Shown in pieces: positions 38,301 through 47,759 of a stretch of 64,000 nt of DNA. The number at the start of each line of letters is the position of its first letter. The first letter of the stretch is position 1. The stretch is from Epiperipatus broadwayi (Eukaryota; Onychophora; Udeonychophora; Euonychophora; Peripatidae). Both the position numbers and the translations under genes were made by a program. The stretch is from NCBI GenBank assembly GCA_028023455.1, contig JAQFVV010006342.1, positions 1,139,001 through 1,203,000 of the forward strand, given 5' to 3'. The notes beneath the pieces were generated by a model. That model was not told the origin of the DNA. It searched no databases and saw only the letters and a list, made by a program, of their open reading frames with translations.

Positions 38301-38544
38301 CAGTGCTCAGTTTATATTAAGATAACAAATCTTTATATTTTAATGGAGAGGCTTCAATCCACTCCAACCTCCAACTTTTCAGCCATCCATATCATTGGAA
38401 ATCTGATGATGAAAACTCAAATCCCATGCTGATGCCAATATTATTGCCAAACCCATGTTGACCTCAAGTCACTCTGACCCCTCATGTATAGGACCTTATC
38501 CATTAAATACATATAAGAGGGAGAGACTAGGATACAAGCTTGAT

Positions 38545-38800
38545 ATGTAAATATTTGAAAACCAGGCACTCTTTACAAACCTGGAATTTATTGTAAGTAT
38601 AGGGGATTTGAACTCAGTTTTCAAGTACCCTTCAACTATCCACATCATCTCATACAACTGATAACATGACCACACACATGTAGAAAAGATAAGTAATCAC
38701 CAATATATGTATTTCATGCTAAACCAGTACTCATCAGTTGGTCCAGATTATCATCTACCACAAACACACACACACACATATATATATAATCAGTGCTCAG
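38545..38800 (-). repeat. SINE3 (tRNA-like) copy, second of a direct pair
   Basis: Closely similar to 38045-38300, in the same orientation and with the same flanking (CA)n(TA)n tract (38765-38790). Box-B-like word 'gagttcaaatcccctat'. The pair with its separating 250 bp may be a tandem duplication. Confidence 0.7.
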
Positions 38801-39492
38801 TTTATGTTGTGATAGCAAGATTATGTGTTTAATATATGAGATATAGGATAGTTATTAGCTTGATCATAATTCTCAATTATTAGCAAAGAATAACCTTCCA
38901 GTCATAAGATATTCTAATTTAATTATTATCAATCTTTATTTTTTTCTTTTGAGAAAATCCATTGAACGTTACTTTAATCTTCTTACCATTTAGCTTTAAT
39001 CCTACATTTACTTTTATCTGATAATTCTTACAACATTGCTTGAATCTCAAGCATTATTTGCAAAAACAATTATGTAAGCAGCAAAATTTATATGACTTAA
39101 ATAATATTTATTTACTTTTAATCCTTTCGATTCCCATTTTAATTCACAAAATACTTATTTTAAAACTTCTATAGAAAGTTTTGAATACATGGAGTCACCC
39201 TGCCATATATATCCTCAATGTTAATCCTTTGGGTATCATTATGTAATATCATCTCTGCTACTGAATTTTGATAACTATTCTTTAGAATAAGACAATATCC
39301 TGATCCATATTTTAATGACAAAATGCGTATAGAATCAAATGCTTTTTCATATTCTACAAATTCAAAATATAATGGCAAATCATATTCATTAAGTTTTTTT
39401 ATAACTTCTCTCAGTACTTAAATATGACTATTGTTTAAAAAACACTTTTAAATTCTGTTTGTCTTTTTGTTTGGTGAAATCTATAGATGAAT

Positions 39493-39585
39493 TTTTATAT
39501 TGGACTATTTCCATCATCTAATATGAGTACTAAATGTCTTTAGAAAATTGTAATTTTATTTAAATATTCCAAATACATTCAGTAA
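39493..39585. repeat. One arm of a hairpin MITE family
   Basis: 'tttttatattggactatttccatcatctaatatg' type sequence, also found as both arms of the palindrome at 50005-50178. It is followed by 'aatattccaaatacattcag', also shared. It sits inside LINE B next to a SINE2. Confidence 0.55.
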
Positions 39586-39644
39586 TGGCACATAGGTTAG
39601 TATATGCACAACATTTTGAGAAGTTATTAAATAGTATTATTCTC

Positions 39645-39770
39645 CTCTTTTCTTCAGGTGATTCTGGCCTAACCAGTGACTGTACTAGGATGGGAATCAA
39701 ACCTGGACCCTTAGATTCTTGAGTTTTGAATTTTAAGGTAATGCTCAAACCAACTGAGCTATCCTGCCAA
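39645..39770 (-). repeat. SINE2 (tRNA-like), best-preserved copy
   Basis: The minus strand reads 'ggatagctcagttggtttga' (a clear tRNA box A), a stretch including 'caagaatctaagggtcc', box B 'aggtttgattcccatcc' and 'tagtacagtcactggttagg'. Box A to box B spacing is longer than in a tRNA, as in a diverged tRNA-derived SINE. Inserted in LINE B. Confidence 0.75.
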
Positions 39771-40314
39771 AGGCAACAGTCAGTAGAAATTTTATATCTT
39801 TATCTATGAGGTTCCTCCTGATTTTTCTCCACTTTTTCCTAAGAGCAAAGTTGATTAGTGGTTTCCATACATTATGTATAGTCACACTAGGTTGACTTAT
39901 CTGGGTAAAAAATATCTATAAAACTCATAAAAAACTGATAGATCTGTAACTTCTAATATCTTCTCTATCATGCTTTTCAAATATCAATATTATTTCTGCA
40001 TTCTTCCAATCATTTGATACATATTCATCATTTAAACCTTTGATATATAACTTTGCAAACAATTTTTTTATTTTTCATCTGCTTCTTTTAAAATATTGAT
40101 TATAATTCCATCATTACATTGAAAGCGTCCTTTTTTCCCTAGATTTAATTGCATATCTTACGCCTTTTAAATTAATGGACAATTCAGAAAATGTAGCAAT
40201 AGTAAAGGATACTTTGTTTTTTGCTTTACTGCTATATAATTCATCATAAAACTAACATATTTTATGATATAATCTCTCTTTTTTGTAATAATTCCATCTT
40301 TTAATAGCAGTAGC

Positions 40315-40627
40315 AAACTTTACATACAGGAGTGACATCCAGTGCAAGACTTAATAATCAATGGAAAATCCATATGTAGTGCCTATTCATCAGACTGGTT
40401 TCTAACTTGTGGCTTTTATCGGTGAGGAGTCTTCAGTCTGAGATCACTGCACTTAAATCTTAAAAGTTAATGCATTCCCTAAGGGTCCTCACTATGAAAG
40501 CTGCAAAATAGAAAATAGTCTGAGGATATTAGATGAATAGGAACTAGATAGGGATTTATGGACAACCTTCTTGCACTTGTTGATTATTAATGTTTGCACT
40601 GGATGGCATTACTGTATGAAGGATTTG
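40315..40627. mobile_element. Fold-back element (FB), short palindromic copy
   Basis: The left arm has 'catacaggagtgacatccag', 'ctattcatcagactggtttc' and 'atcactgcacttaaatct'. The right arm reverses it: 'agtctgaggatattagatga', 'aggaactagatagggatt', 'ttgcactggatggcattac'. It separates minus-strand LINE B from plus-strand LINE D. Confidence 0.7.
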
Positions 40628-40989
40628 TTAATTTGAGAATGAATGGAGCTTTAGTAGATATTATTAGGAGAGTGTATGAAAATAATTACTATGCATATTA
40701 ATTAGAAAATATAAAATCAGTTAGAGTTAAAAGTGGAGTGGGACTAAGGTATGGATGCCCTATGTCACGTATTTTGTTTTTGTTATATTTGAGAGAAATA
40801 AAGAGAGCAATATAAAGACTAGGAAAAGGGGTAGAGATACTATTAATAAATGGCAAGGGAGTATATATATGATGCCCTATGTCACATATTTTGTTTTTGT
40901 TATATTTGAGAGAAATGAAGAGAGCAATAGAAAGACTAGGAAAAAAGGTAGAGATACTATTAATAAATGGCAAGGGAGTATATATATAT
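40628..40989 (+). pseudogene. LINE D reverse transcriptase, 5' piece (split by insertion)
   Basis: Plus-strand reading gives MNGALVDIIRRVYENNYYAY, then KSVRVKSGVGLRYGCPMS and ILFLLYLREIKRAI, the RT fingers/palm 'G....GCP.SP.LF' motif, then GVEILLINGKGVYI. A 117-bp in-frame tandem duplication (40755-40871, 40872-40988) repeats the GCPMS to GVYI segment. The frame runs into a TA tract at 40980-40990, where foreign DNA begins; the RT resumes at 46438 with GLLFADDMSLCTE. This LINE differs from A-C in sequence. The upstream part is missing, replaced by an FB element. Confidence 0.85.
40755..40988 (+). repeat. 117-bp tandem duplication inside LINE D RT
   Basis: Two units of 117 bp (39 codons) with a handful of differences, each from 'atgccctatgtcac' to 'ggcaagggagtatatatat'. 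The frame is kept in both units. Confidence 0.9.
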
Positions 40990-41019
40990 AAATATTAATA
41001 TATAAAAAACTAACCAAAG

Positions 41020-41226
41020 GAAATATATATAAAAACAAAAAAAGACTCATAAATCCAAGAAATAATATTATATTTTAACCAGAGGACTCGTTTTTATCAT
41101 ACAGATCTGTAATTTTTGATTATCGTCATTTTACTGTGTATTTTTTCTTCCTGATGAAAACCAGTCCTCTGGTTGAAATATAATATTATTTCTTGGATTT
41201 ATGAGTCTTTTTTTGTTTTTATATTG
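41020..41226. repeat. Hairpin with hammerhead-like motif, possibly a Penelope-type terminus
   Basis: 41024-41088 and 41163-41224 are near-perfect reverse complements (about 62 bp) around a loop of about 74 bp. At 41152-41179 the plus strand reads CTGATGA, a 6-bp stem AACCAG/CTGGTT with loop TCCT, then GAAA, the layout of a hammerhead ribozyme core with one extra A. Penelope-like elements are known to carry minimal hammerheads in their terminal repeats; that link is an inference. The opposite arm holds a decayed version of the same motif. It lies inside the DNA inserted into LINE D. Confidence 0.45.
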
Positions 41227-41299
41227 GTACACTCTATTACATTTTTGTAAATACAAGCTTATAAAAGCAATGTCACGTTATATATGACTTGCTTTATTG

Positions 41300-41302
<3 letters not shown>

Positions 41303-41382
<80 letters not shown>
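41303..41382. repeat. (TA)n microsatellite at right-arm inner end
   Basis: About 80 bp of pure TA abutting 'ttgtgcccttttctatagg', the inner end of the right arm. The ORF of Ile-Tyr repeats across it (41297-41485) is an artefact. Confidence 0.95.
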
Positions 41383-41386
<4 letters not shown>

Positions 41387-42348
41387 GCCCTTTTCTATAG
41401 GTCAGTAATAGTTCAACTCAGTCAATTACTAAAAATTTTAAATTTTAGAATATGTTCTTTTAATATGGTAATCGTATTAAGTTAATTATATTATAAAGTA
41501 CAATTTTTGAGGCTAAAGCAAATACATAGTATATAAAATTATAACGAATCATTTAAAAAATAGTTATGTAAAGCTTAAAATATTGTTTCATATGGTTGTA
41601 AAAGCTGGCCATATTAAATAACACAGCTATAAATATTAAAAGCATATTTAATAAATTCGATTTTAATAGTTTAAAACTGATAAGTTAATAAATACAGTGT
41701 TTAAATTTATAATCATATTTAATAGTCAAAATTAATATCGTATATTTTAAAAATTAGTTTTGTGATGGTGAGAGTTATATCTAGTTCTATATTTTCTAAA
41801 TTGTTCTTCCAAATTTTATAATTATATTATTAAATGTGATAAGTGTATCAATTTTATTAGTCTAGGCAGAGAAATAGATTGAAAATCGTCTGTCAAAGTT
41901 ATTGATCATGTGACTTGTATAATGCATACTTTCACACACACTGCTTGTTTGAATTAATAACAAAGTTTAAAATATTTTAAAAGTTATATTATAGAATTGG
42001 ATAGAATTATTGCCTATCATAAAAGCAAATAATAATAAATATTAAGTTAACTATCGTATAACATGCTTAAATGATGTAATAAAGATGAATACAGTTAATA
42101 AAAAAAAATTAAATATTTTGTTAAATAAAAATAGATAAATTGAATATTAAAGATGGAATAGGTTATTAAAATTATTTTAAAAGTTATTTTAAATGATTAA
42201 ATAATTTTGATAAAGTAATAATCAATCTGAAAGTAATATTTTAAATAATATTTTGAGTTATTACGTCATAAATTTTTATTTTCAAATATAATTCTGTAAA
42301 ACTAAAAATATATGTAAATTTGTTCTCAAGCTAAAAGTAAGAATCAAC

Positions 42349-42382
42349 CAATCAAAAGAGGTATTCTTACAGACTATAAATA
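42349..42382 (+). promoter_or_regulatory. CCAAT/TATA-like block upstream of ORF-A, right copy
   Basis: 'aaccaatc' at about 42347-42354 and TATAAATA at 42375-42382, inside 'attcttacagactataaata', which is identical in the left copy. Upstream 'tgttctcaagctaaaagtaa' is also conserved. Confidence 0.4.
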
Positions 42383-42700
42383 TGAATTGCACAGGGGGTA
42401 TCAGGGGAGATTTAATAATGGATTGAAACCAGAGAAAGGTATATTAGTAGCTATCGAAGAGATAGTACTTTAAAATTTTTATTTTAGTCAATTTTAGTAC
42501 TTTCTTATAGTTTTATTTGCAAAAAAAAAACTAATTGATATTATTTAAAAAGTATTTTGCAAAAGAGAGTTTAAAATAAAATATATTTGGGAACTTCTTG
42601 AAAATGATTTTCTAATTTTTAAAAGTTACTTGCCAGGATTATTTTATCTGAAATTTGACCTAAACTTCGCAATGAAAAGATGGATATACTGTAGAATAAA

Positions 42701-42964
42701 ATGGATATAAATTCTAATAATATAAAAATGTTTTTGGAATATTTTGATACAGCTTTATTAATGCTTCACCGGAGAACTATTCTAGTGCATAAAAATTATA
42801 GTACGGACATTATAGTGATACAATGGAAATCTATTTGCCATCTAAAAAAAAATGTATTGAAACGTATTATTTATAAGCTTATTCAAGATTTATTTTTTAA
42901 AAATAGTAATAAGACAATTATATCTTATGAATCGTTTTATATAATATTATATCAAAAGGAGTAA
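42701..42964 (+). CDS. Small ORF-A of the unknown element, right copy (87 aa)
   Basis: Starts MDINSNNIKMFLEY, then FDTALLM, RRTILVHKN, KLIQDLFFKNSNKTIISYESF, ending at a TAA at 42962-42964. It shares its start, the DTALLM and RRT.LVHK blocks and the QDLFF tail with the left copy, but the central 25 residues differ because of indels in one copy. The sequence is mixed-charge with no signal peptide, membrane segment or known motif. It lies about 320 bases after a TATA-like box. Function unknown; it may be a fragment of a longer ancestral protein. Confidence 0.35.
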   Translation: MDINSNNIKMFLEYFDTALLMLHRRTILVHKNYSTDIIVIQWKSICHLKKNVLKRIIYKLIQDLFFKNSNKTIISYESFYIILYQKE

Positions 42965-44160
42965 AATGTTATATCCTTTCTGAAGGTAACATTTTTTTTA
43001 AAAAAATATTTTCAAGAGTTAAAGAAAGAACCCAGGAGAATATGTTACTGAAGCATTTTTTTGATATTAAAACCTCCAGTCTTAGAATTGTTTAAAATGT
43101 ATTTAGAAAAGATTTGTTTAGAGGTACTTGAAGTTTTTTTTAAAAAGGTGATATATAAAAAATATCAAACAAAAGTTTAAATTTATTAAGGATGGAAACT
43201 TGTATATAAAAAAAGTGAACACATAGTTGAATAAAAAATGGATCCAGGGAAATATTGTAAAAAAGTTTACCGAATATTTTAAAGTTAAGCTAGATGGAGT
43301 GATGCATCAGATACGCCACAGAGAATATTAGCAGAGAATATTGAAGAAATTTCACGGGATTAATTAATATTATGATTTAATAATTATCGTCCTAAATACT
43401 AAAACCAAGGATTATTTTCTATAAATTTTACTAAATGGATTAATATTTATTTTTATTTTTAAACTTTAACGCGCTTGGAGGAGAACATTTTAAAACTCTA
43501 GAGAAAATAATAAACATTTTGGACTTATCAGGAACTATTGTCAAGAAAATATGTAATTATAGTTTTGATTCCTTTTATTTTATTAACCTAGTTTAAATCT
43601 AAATTTTTTTTTATAAGATTAGGAAAACATAAAACATTAATTTGTTGATGATATAAAATTTTATAATGGAATAATCTAATAATTTAGATAAGAATATATT
43701 TTAAAATAAAGTGTATGAATGTATATTTCTTTATGTTTGCAATGATCGGTATCTAGTGGATGAAGAAGCCTACTGAATATGATGACCAGATAAAGGTTAT
43801 TTTGGTAATAATAATGACTATTAATAATTTATAATGTATATTTTTGTTTTCTTTAGATCATCTATGGATCGTAAGAATGAAGTGTAAAAGTTTTTTTAAT
43901 TATATGTAACGCATTTCATACAACATTTTAAAAAAACATTATGAGATAGGATTGATTTGAAAATATGCATACGATGATTTTTTTTATATTAATGATATAA
44001 TCCAACATAATAACAAATAATTATGTGATTCTTTTAAAATTTTCATGTTAGGATATTCAAATATTGTCTGATTAGATTATATATGATTAAGCATACAGAA
44101 TGATGAAGTGGACAGACTTTTCTTATGGAACAGCTAGATTGTTTTTAAAATTATCAGTGA

Positions 44161-44275
44161 ATTTTATTTATTGTTTTGTAAATGCAGATAGTTATTTATC
44201 GATGTAAGATGTGGAAAATCTTGAGAAATAATGTTGAGATAGTGGCTTGGAAGTACTTAGTGAACAGGAAACCAA
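44161..44275. repeat. Near-identical patch, right copy
   Basis: Reverse complement of 28735-28850 with one or two mismatches; see that entry. Confidence 0.5.
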
Positions 44276-44687
44276 GATGATGTTTTTAAGAAATAGGATA
44301 TGATAAGGAATAGAAATAATATTTAGTCTTTATGTGGATATCAGCATAGTTAACAAAGCCCTATGACTGGTACACATTTTATTTGGACAGTGTTTTATAT
44401 TTCTTTAAATATTTGATGTTCTAATAAAGCTGAAGAAATAGCTTTAACATCGTTCATGTATTAGAGGTTATTAGACAGGTAAAGGTCATACCTCTTTCTT
44501 GTAATGCACTGTGCCATGATTTTTGAGATATGTTATGAGTGATACTCTAGCTTTCTTCCTTAAATCCTATACATCTGTTTTGCTATCTTTATTTCATGTA
44601 ACTGCATCGTTTAGTAAGATATTTTGAAAAGAAATGGTAAATAATTTAGAACTTAGGTTATGCTATCGTTTTTTGTATAAGATTGGT

Positions 44688-44743
44688 TTATTTGCTTAGA
44701 AGGAATAGAATTTTATAACTTAAAATTGAAGGTCCAATGAATC
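44688..44743 (-). other. Candidate terminal exon with splice-acceptor-like site, right copy
   Basis: On the minus strand 'ctttcctttag' (44754-44744) precedes 56 bases encoding FIGPSILSYKILFLLSK and a stop, parallel to the left copy. Here the frame is also open upstream through the tract (ORF 44927-44688, 79 aa), so an unspliced reading is possible in this copy but not in the left one, which has stops. Confidence 0.25.
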
Positions 44744-45139
44744 CTAAAGGAAAGGAAAGAATCATAGAATATATTTTTGAATTTATTTCGGAAATGAAAT
44801 ATAAATTTTGGAATAGAGTATCTAAACAAGATATTTTCTTTAAAATGTTAATTATTTTTTTTAATGCTTTATTATTATTTTTAAGAGAAAAATAAGTATT
44901 GCATATTTTTAAAATACAATAGTACAATGTAAATTATATAAACAATATGCATAGTATATTTTTTTGTTTATTGAATAACAGGAATATATTGATTATTACA
45001 CTTACATCATACTAAAGTAAGGCTAAATAAGAATATATTATGATTAGTAAACATCGTGTGATAAAACACTAAAATCTAGTACTGAATTTTGGATGAATAT
45101 TTTATGTAACATCTTTGACTTTGCAAGATGAAATTTTTT

Positions 45140-45322
45140 TTAATATTTTGAGAAATCCATACTCATTATAAAGTTAATTTTGTTTTTTCTGTAGAATGTT
45201 TTCCTATGAATTTTTTTTAAAAAAAAATAAGATAGTTTAATAATATTAAGGATGAAATATTCTGCTAATAAGTAAATATATTTGTAATAAGTTAACCATA
45301 ATGAGAAACCAAATGGTAACAT
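45140..45322 (-). CDS. Small conserved ORF-B of the unknown element, right copy (60 aa)
   Basis: Minus-strand ORF MLPFGFSLWLTYYKYIYLL then AEYFILNIIKLSYF, HRKTFYRKNK and INFIMSMDFSKY, stop TAA. It aligns with the left copy over its full length with the same initiator and terminator. A TATA-like 'ttatataaaaa' lies about 80 bases upstream. Predicted hydrophobic N-terminal half and basic C-terminal half. Family unknown. Codon use is dominated by the local AT bias, so composition gives no help. Confidence 0.4.
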   Translation of the reverse strand: MLPFGFSLWLTYYKYIYLLAEYFILNIIKLSYFFLKKIHRKTFYRKNKINFIMSMDFSKY

Positions 45323-46433
45323 TTTTTTTTTATTTTGTCTTAAGTATAAATAAAGATATAACTAAACTATAAACTATTTTTATATAACTTAGTAGATAAA
45401 AATGTAAGATTAAAATAAGGATATCCATTGTAAATAGTGTACATAAATTGTTTATTTTATTTGTTGTTGTTAATAAACTTTGTTAAAATTTGTTTTTCAA
45501 AATTTTTGTGTCTTGATTGTTTATTTCTCCACTTCACTGCATGAAATCATGATATATTCATAACAATTGAAACAAATATATAATTTTGCACAAAAAGATA
45601 AATAGAGAGTTATATTTAAGAATTTAAATATTTTATTGGTATTCTTTTAATTAAATAATTATAATTTTACATTGTTTTATTGGTCATAAATCAGTTATCA
45701 CAATAGTATACTGAATTATATGCTATCAGTTGCCACACATCCTTTGTTTATCAGATTATCATATGCTACCACGTATTTATTATATTATTACATGAAGATA
45801 AAAGATTATATAAAATTATTTTATTATTTTATTATGGTAATAAAAATATAACGAAAAGAAAAGATATCCAGTAGTAGTTAAACAATGAAGAATATTATTA
45901 TTATTATTTATTATTATTAGTTTCAGTGTAGTAGATTATGACATAAAATCCCTTCTCATATTTTACTACCGTATTTTTAAATTAACTTAGAATAAACTTT
46001 ATGAACCTGAGATTATTTTATTGAGCTAGATTATTACAAATAGAAGATTAAGACTTAATTATTAGTTTAATCTTAGTGAGTAGAAGTTATTAAAGTCGTA
46101 AGAATACTATGAGTTTGTTATTTGAAATAGTAATAAAGGGGGGGATAGTGTTCTTATGCCATTGAGGTAGTATCCTGTGGGATATTGGCTCAATGTAATC
46201 TATCTTGTCACCTGTATTTTCACTTCAAGTCTCATGAAAATATTAAATATTTATTTAATTTATTTTTATAAACTGAACCTTATTCGTATTTTAAATTTGA
46301 GCTAGTGAAACATTTTAATTTTAATGCTGAATATTTTATTTATTAATTATTAACTGAGCTAGAACCCGTTTGATTTTATATCATATACTATTCTGAAGTG
46401 AGGATGCACAAGTCAAGGTTAGAATATATATAT

Positions 46434-47685
46434 ATTAGGTCTTTTATTTGCTGATGATATGTCATTGTGCACAGAAAGGTAAGTTATTGAAGTTATGCTG
46501 AAGACATGCACAAGAGTGGATAAAGAGATGGGGGCTAAATGTAGTGAAGTAAAATCAAAATTAATAATGATAAATTGCTGGATAAAAAGAAGAAAATTAA
46601 TTTTTATTGGGGGTATAAAGTTAAATGTGATAAATAGGTATAATTATATAGGAATCATCTTAAGTAATCAGAACAATTGCTTGAATGGGAGAAAAAAATG
46701 ATAAATGAAGCAAAGAAAAGAAAGGGATTGATAAAGAAATTAACAGTTTTTATATAAAAAATACAATGTAGCTAGAATTGTATACAAGGAAGTGACAGTA
46801 GCAGGGTTAACTTATGGTAACAATGCATTATGTGCTAGTAAAGAAGTGTTAGATTACTTAGAAATAGTATAAAGAGAAGTAGTAAAACATGCATTAGATG
46901 CAGATGTATGGACAGTAAAGTAGGCAATTAAAGAAGAAATGGGTTGGACAAATTTTTATTTATATGAGAGATACAAAAAAAAAATGTTCAGTATATATAA
47001 ATTTATGGATAATAAGAGAATAGCCAAAATAGTATTTAATTGGGTTGTGAGTAAAAGACAGATAACAAGATGAGTGAGAAAAATAGTATGGTATGCAGAA
47101 GATTTGTATAAAGACTATATGACAGTATACTTATATAAAAGGTGTTAGGAGAATTGTTGTTATAGTGACAAGGAATGGGATAGAAGAATAGATGCATTAA
47201 TAAAAAAATAGGGAGTTGGAGAGATGGAGAACTAGTATGAAGAATAAAAGAGTTTAAATATATATAGAAGTAAACAGAATACTGGATGCAAATTAATTTA
47301 TGTTAATAGCAAAGAAAGTAATGGGAAAATATAGATGATTTAGTCTGCAAGTTATGTAAGGACATAGTGAATATTAGGCATCAGTTAATTGAATGTAAAT
47401 GCTTACAACAAAAATGGTACGAATAATGTTGTGAAAGAATAAATATAAACAGTGATTATACAGAAAGTGGGTTCTTGTTTTTTATGCTGGATTTGAAAAA
47501 AATATAAGGGGGGATTGAGATAATGCTGTGAAAATGTGATGGAGCAGGATAAAGAAGAATATGGGAAAAACTTATAGTGAAGAATGGAAAGAGGAAATAA
47601 GATGGCTTAACAGGTTTTTCTGGGTATGGTGGCTGAGAGATTCCAGACTCTGAGAAAGGAAAAACCTTAGTGCATTGTGTCACAT
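46434..47685 (+). pseudogene. LINE D reverse transcriptase, 3' piece (split by insertion)
   Basis: Resumes the RT frame with GLLFADDMSLCTE, containing the catalytic ADD, then MLKTCTRVDKEMGAKCSEVK, KSKLIMINCW, INRYNYIGIILS, ARIVYKEVTVAGLTYGNNAL, LDYLEIV.REVVKHALDAD and KEEMGWTNFYLYERY. These follow the order thumb, 'LTYG....' and 'R..LG' C-terminal segments of LINE polymerases. It contains in-frame stops and frameshifts, and the last part (47560-47640) still reads EEWKEEIRWLNRFFWVW. With the 5' piece it formed one ORF before the 5.4-kb insertion at the TA-rich junction. An FB fragment lies just downstream. Confidence 0.85.
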
Positions 47686-47689
47686 ACTG

Positions 47690-47745
47690 TTATTAACAAC
47701 TTGTGTAAGCATAGGAAATGTTGATCATGTGATATTTTGGTGATT
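47690..47745 (-). repeat. FB terminal fragment
   Basis: 'aacttgtgtaagcataggaa' and 'gatcatgtgat' match the FB terminus in reverse orientation. It separates LINE D from LINE C. Confidence 0.55.
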
Positions 47746-47759
47746 TTAATTCCACCTTT

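Larger units (their letters stand above)
38830..40310 (-). mobile_element. LINE B: decayed reverse transcriptase, minus strand
   Basis: Read from 40310 downwards. 40010-39950 gives 'IGRMQK' and related frames that match the 'W.NA.IILIF' motif of LINE A. 39378-39169 is an open segment with PLYFEFVEYEKAFDSI (RT motif A aspartate), LKNSYQNSVAEMILHNDTQ and INIE..GR. 39085-38950 holds a broken ADD region (IIVFANNA) and then GLKLNGKKIKVTFNGFS in frame-shifted pieces. It is the same LINE family as A. SINE2 and an arm of a hairpin MITE interrupt it at 39493-39770. Its 5' side ends against an FB element (40315), and LINE D starts in the opposite direction beyond that. Dead copy. Confidence 0.8.
41383..46424 (+). 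mobile_element. Unknown ~5-kb element, right copy (right arm of giant inverted repeat)
   Basis: Mirror copy of 26608-31563. Landmarks in order: inner end 'ttgtgcccttttctatagg' (41383), CCAAT/TATA block (42349-42382), ORF-A (42701), candidate exon on minus (44743-44688), ORF-B on minus (45322-45140), 'aaagggggggg' followed by 'atagtgttcttatgcc' (46136-46160), and outer end 'caaggttagaa' (46424). A TA tract follows, then LINE D RT resumes in frame. ORF-A and ORF-B are convergent. No known mobility gene is recognised. Since it interrupts a LINE, this copy, or the larger block 40990-46437, was inserted. Confidence 0.8.

Noticed and set aside
38047-38432. Overlapping ORFs of 80 aa (minus) and 65 aa (plus) as genes
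   Set aside because: They lie across a SINE3 copy and are explained by it.
40755-40991. 78-aa plus-strand and 91-aa minus-strand ORFs over the tandem duplication as genes
   Set aside because: They are alternative-frame shadows; the RT frame of LINE D explains the sequence.
41297-41485. 62-aa ORF as a gene
   Set aside because: Mostly Ile-Tyr from the TA tract at the arm end.
46136-46424. A purine run followed by 'tgttcttatgcc' as the polypurine tract and 3' LTR of the 5-kb element
   Set aside because: No matching LTR occurs at the other end of either copy (41383 onward or its left counterpart).
47456-47683. 75-aa minus-strand ORF as a gene
   Set aside because: Antisense shadow of the LINE D 3' piece.
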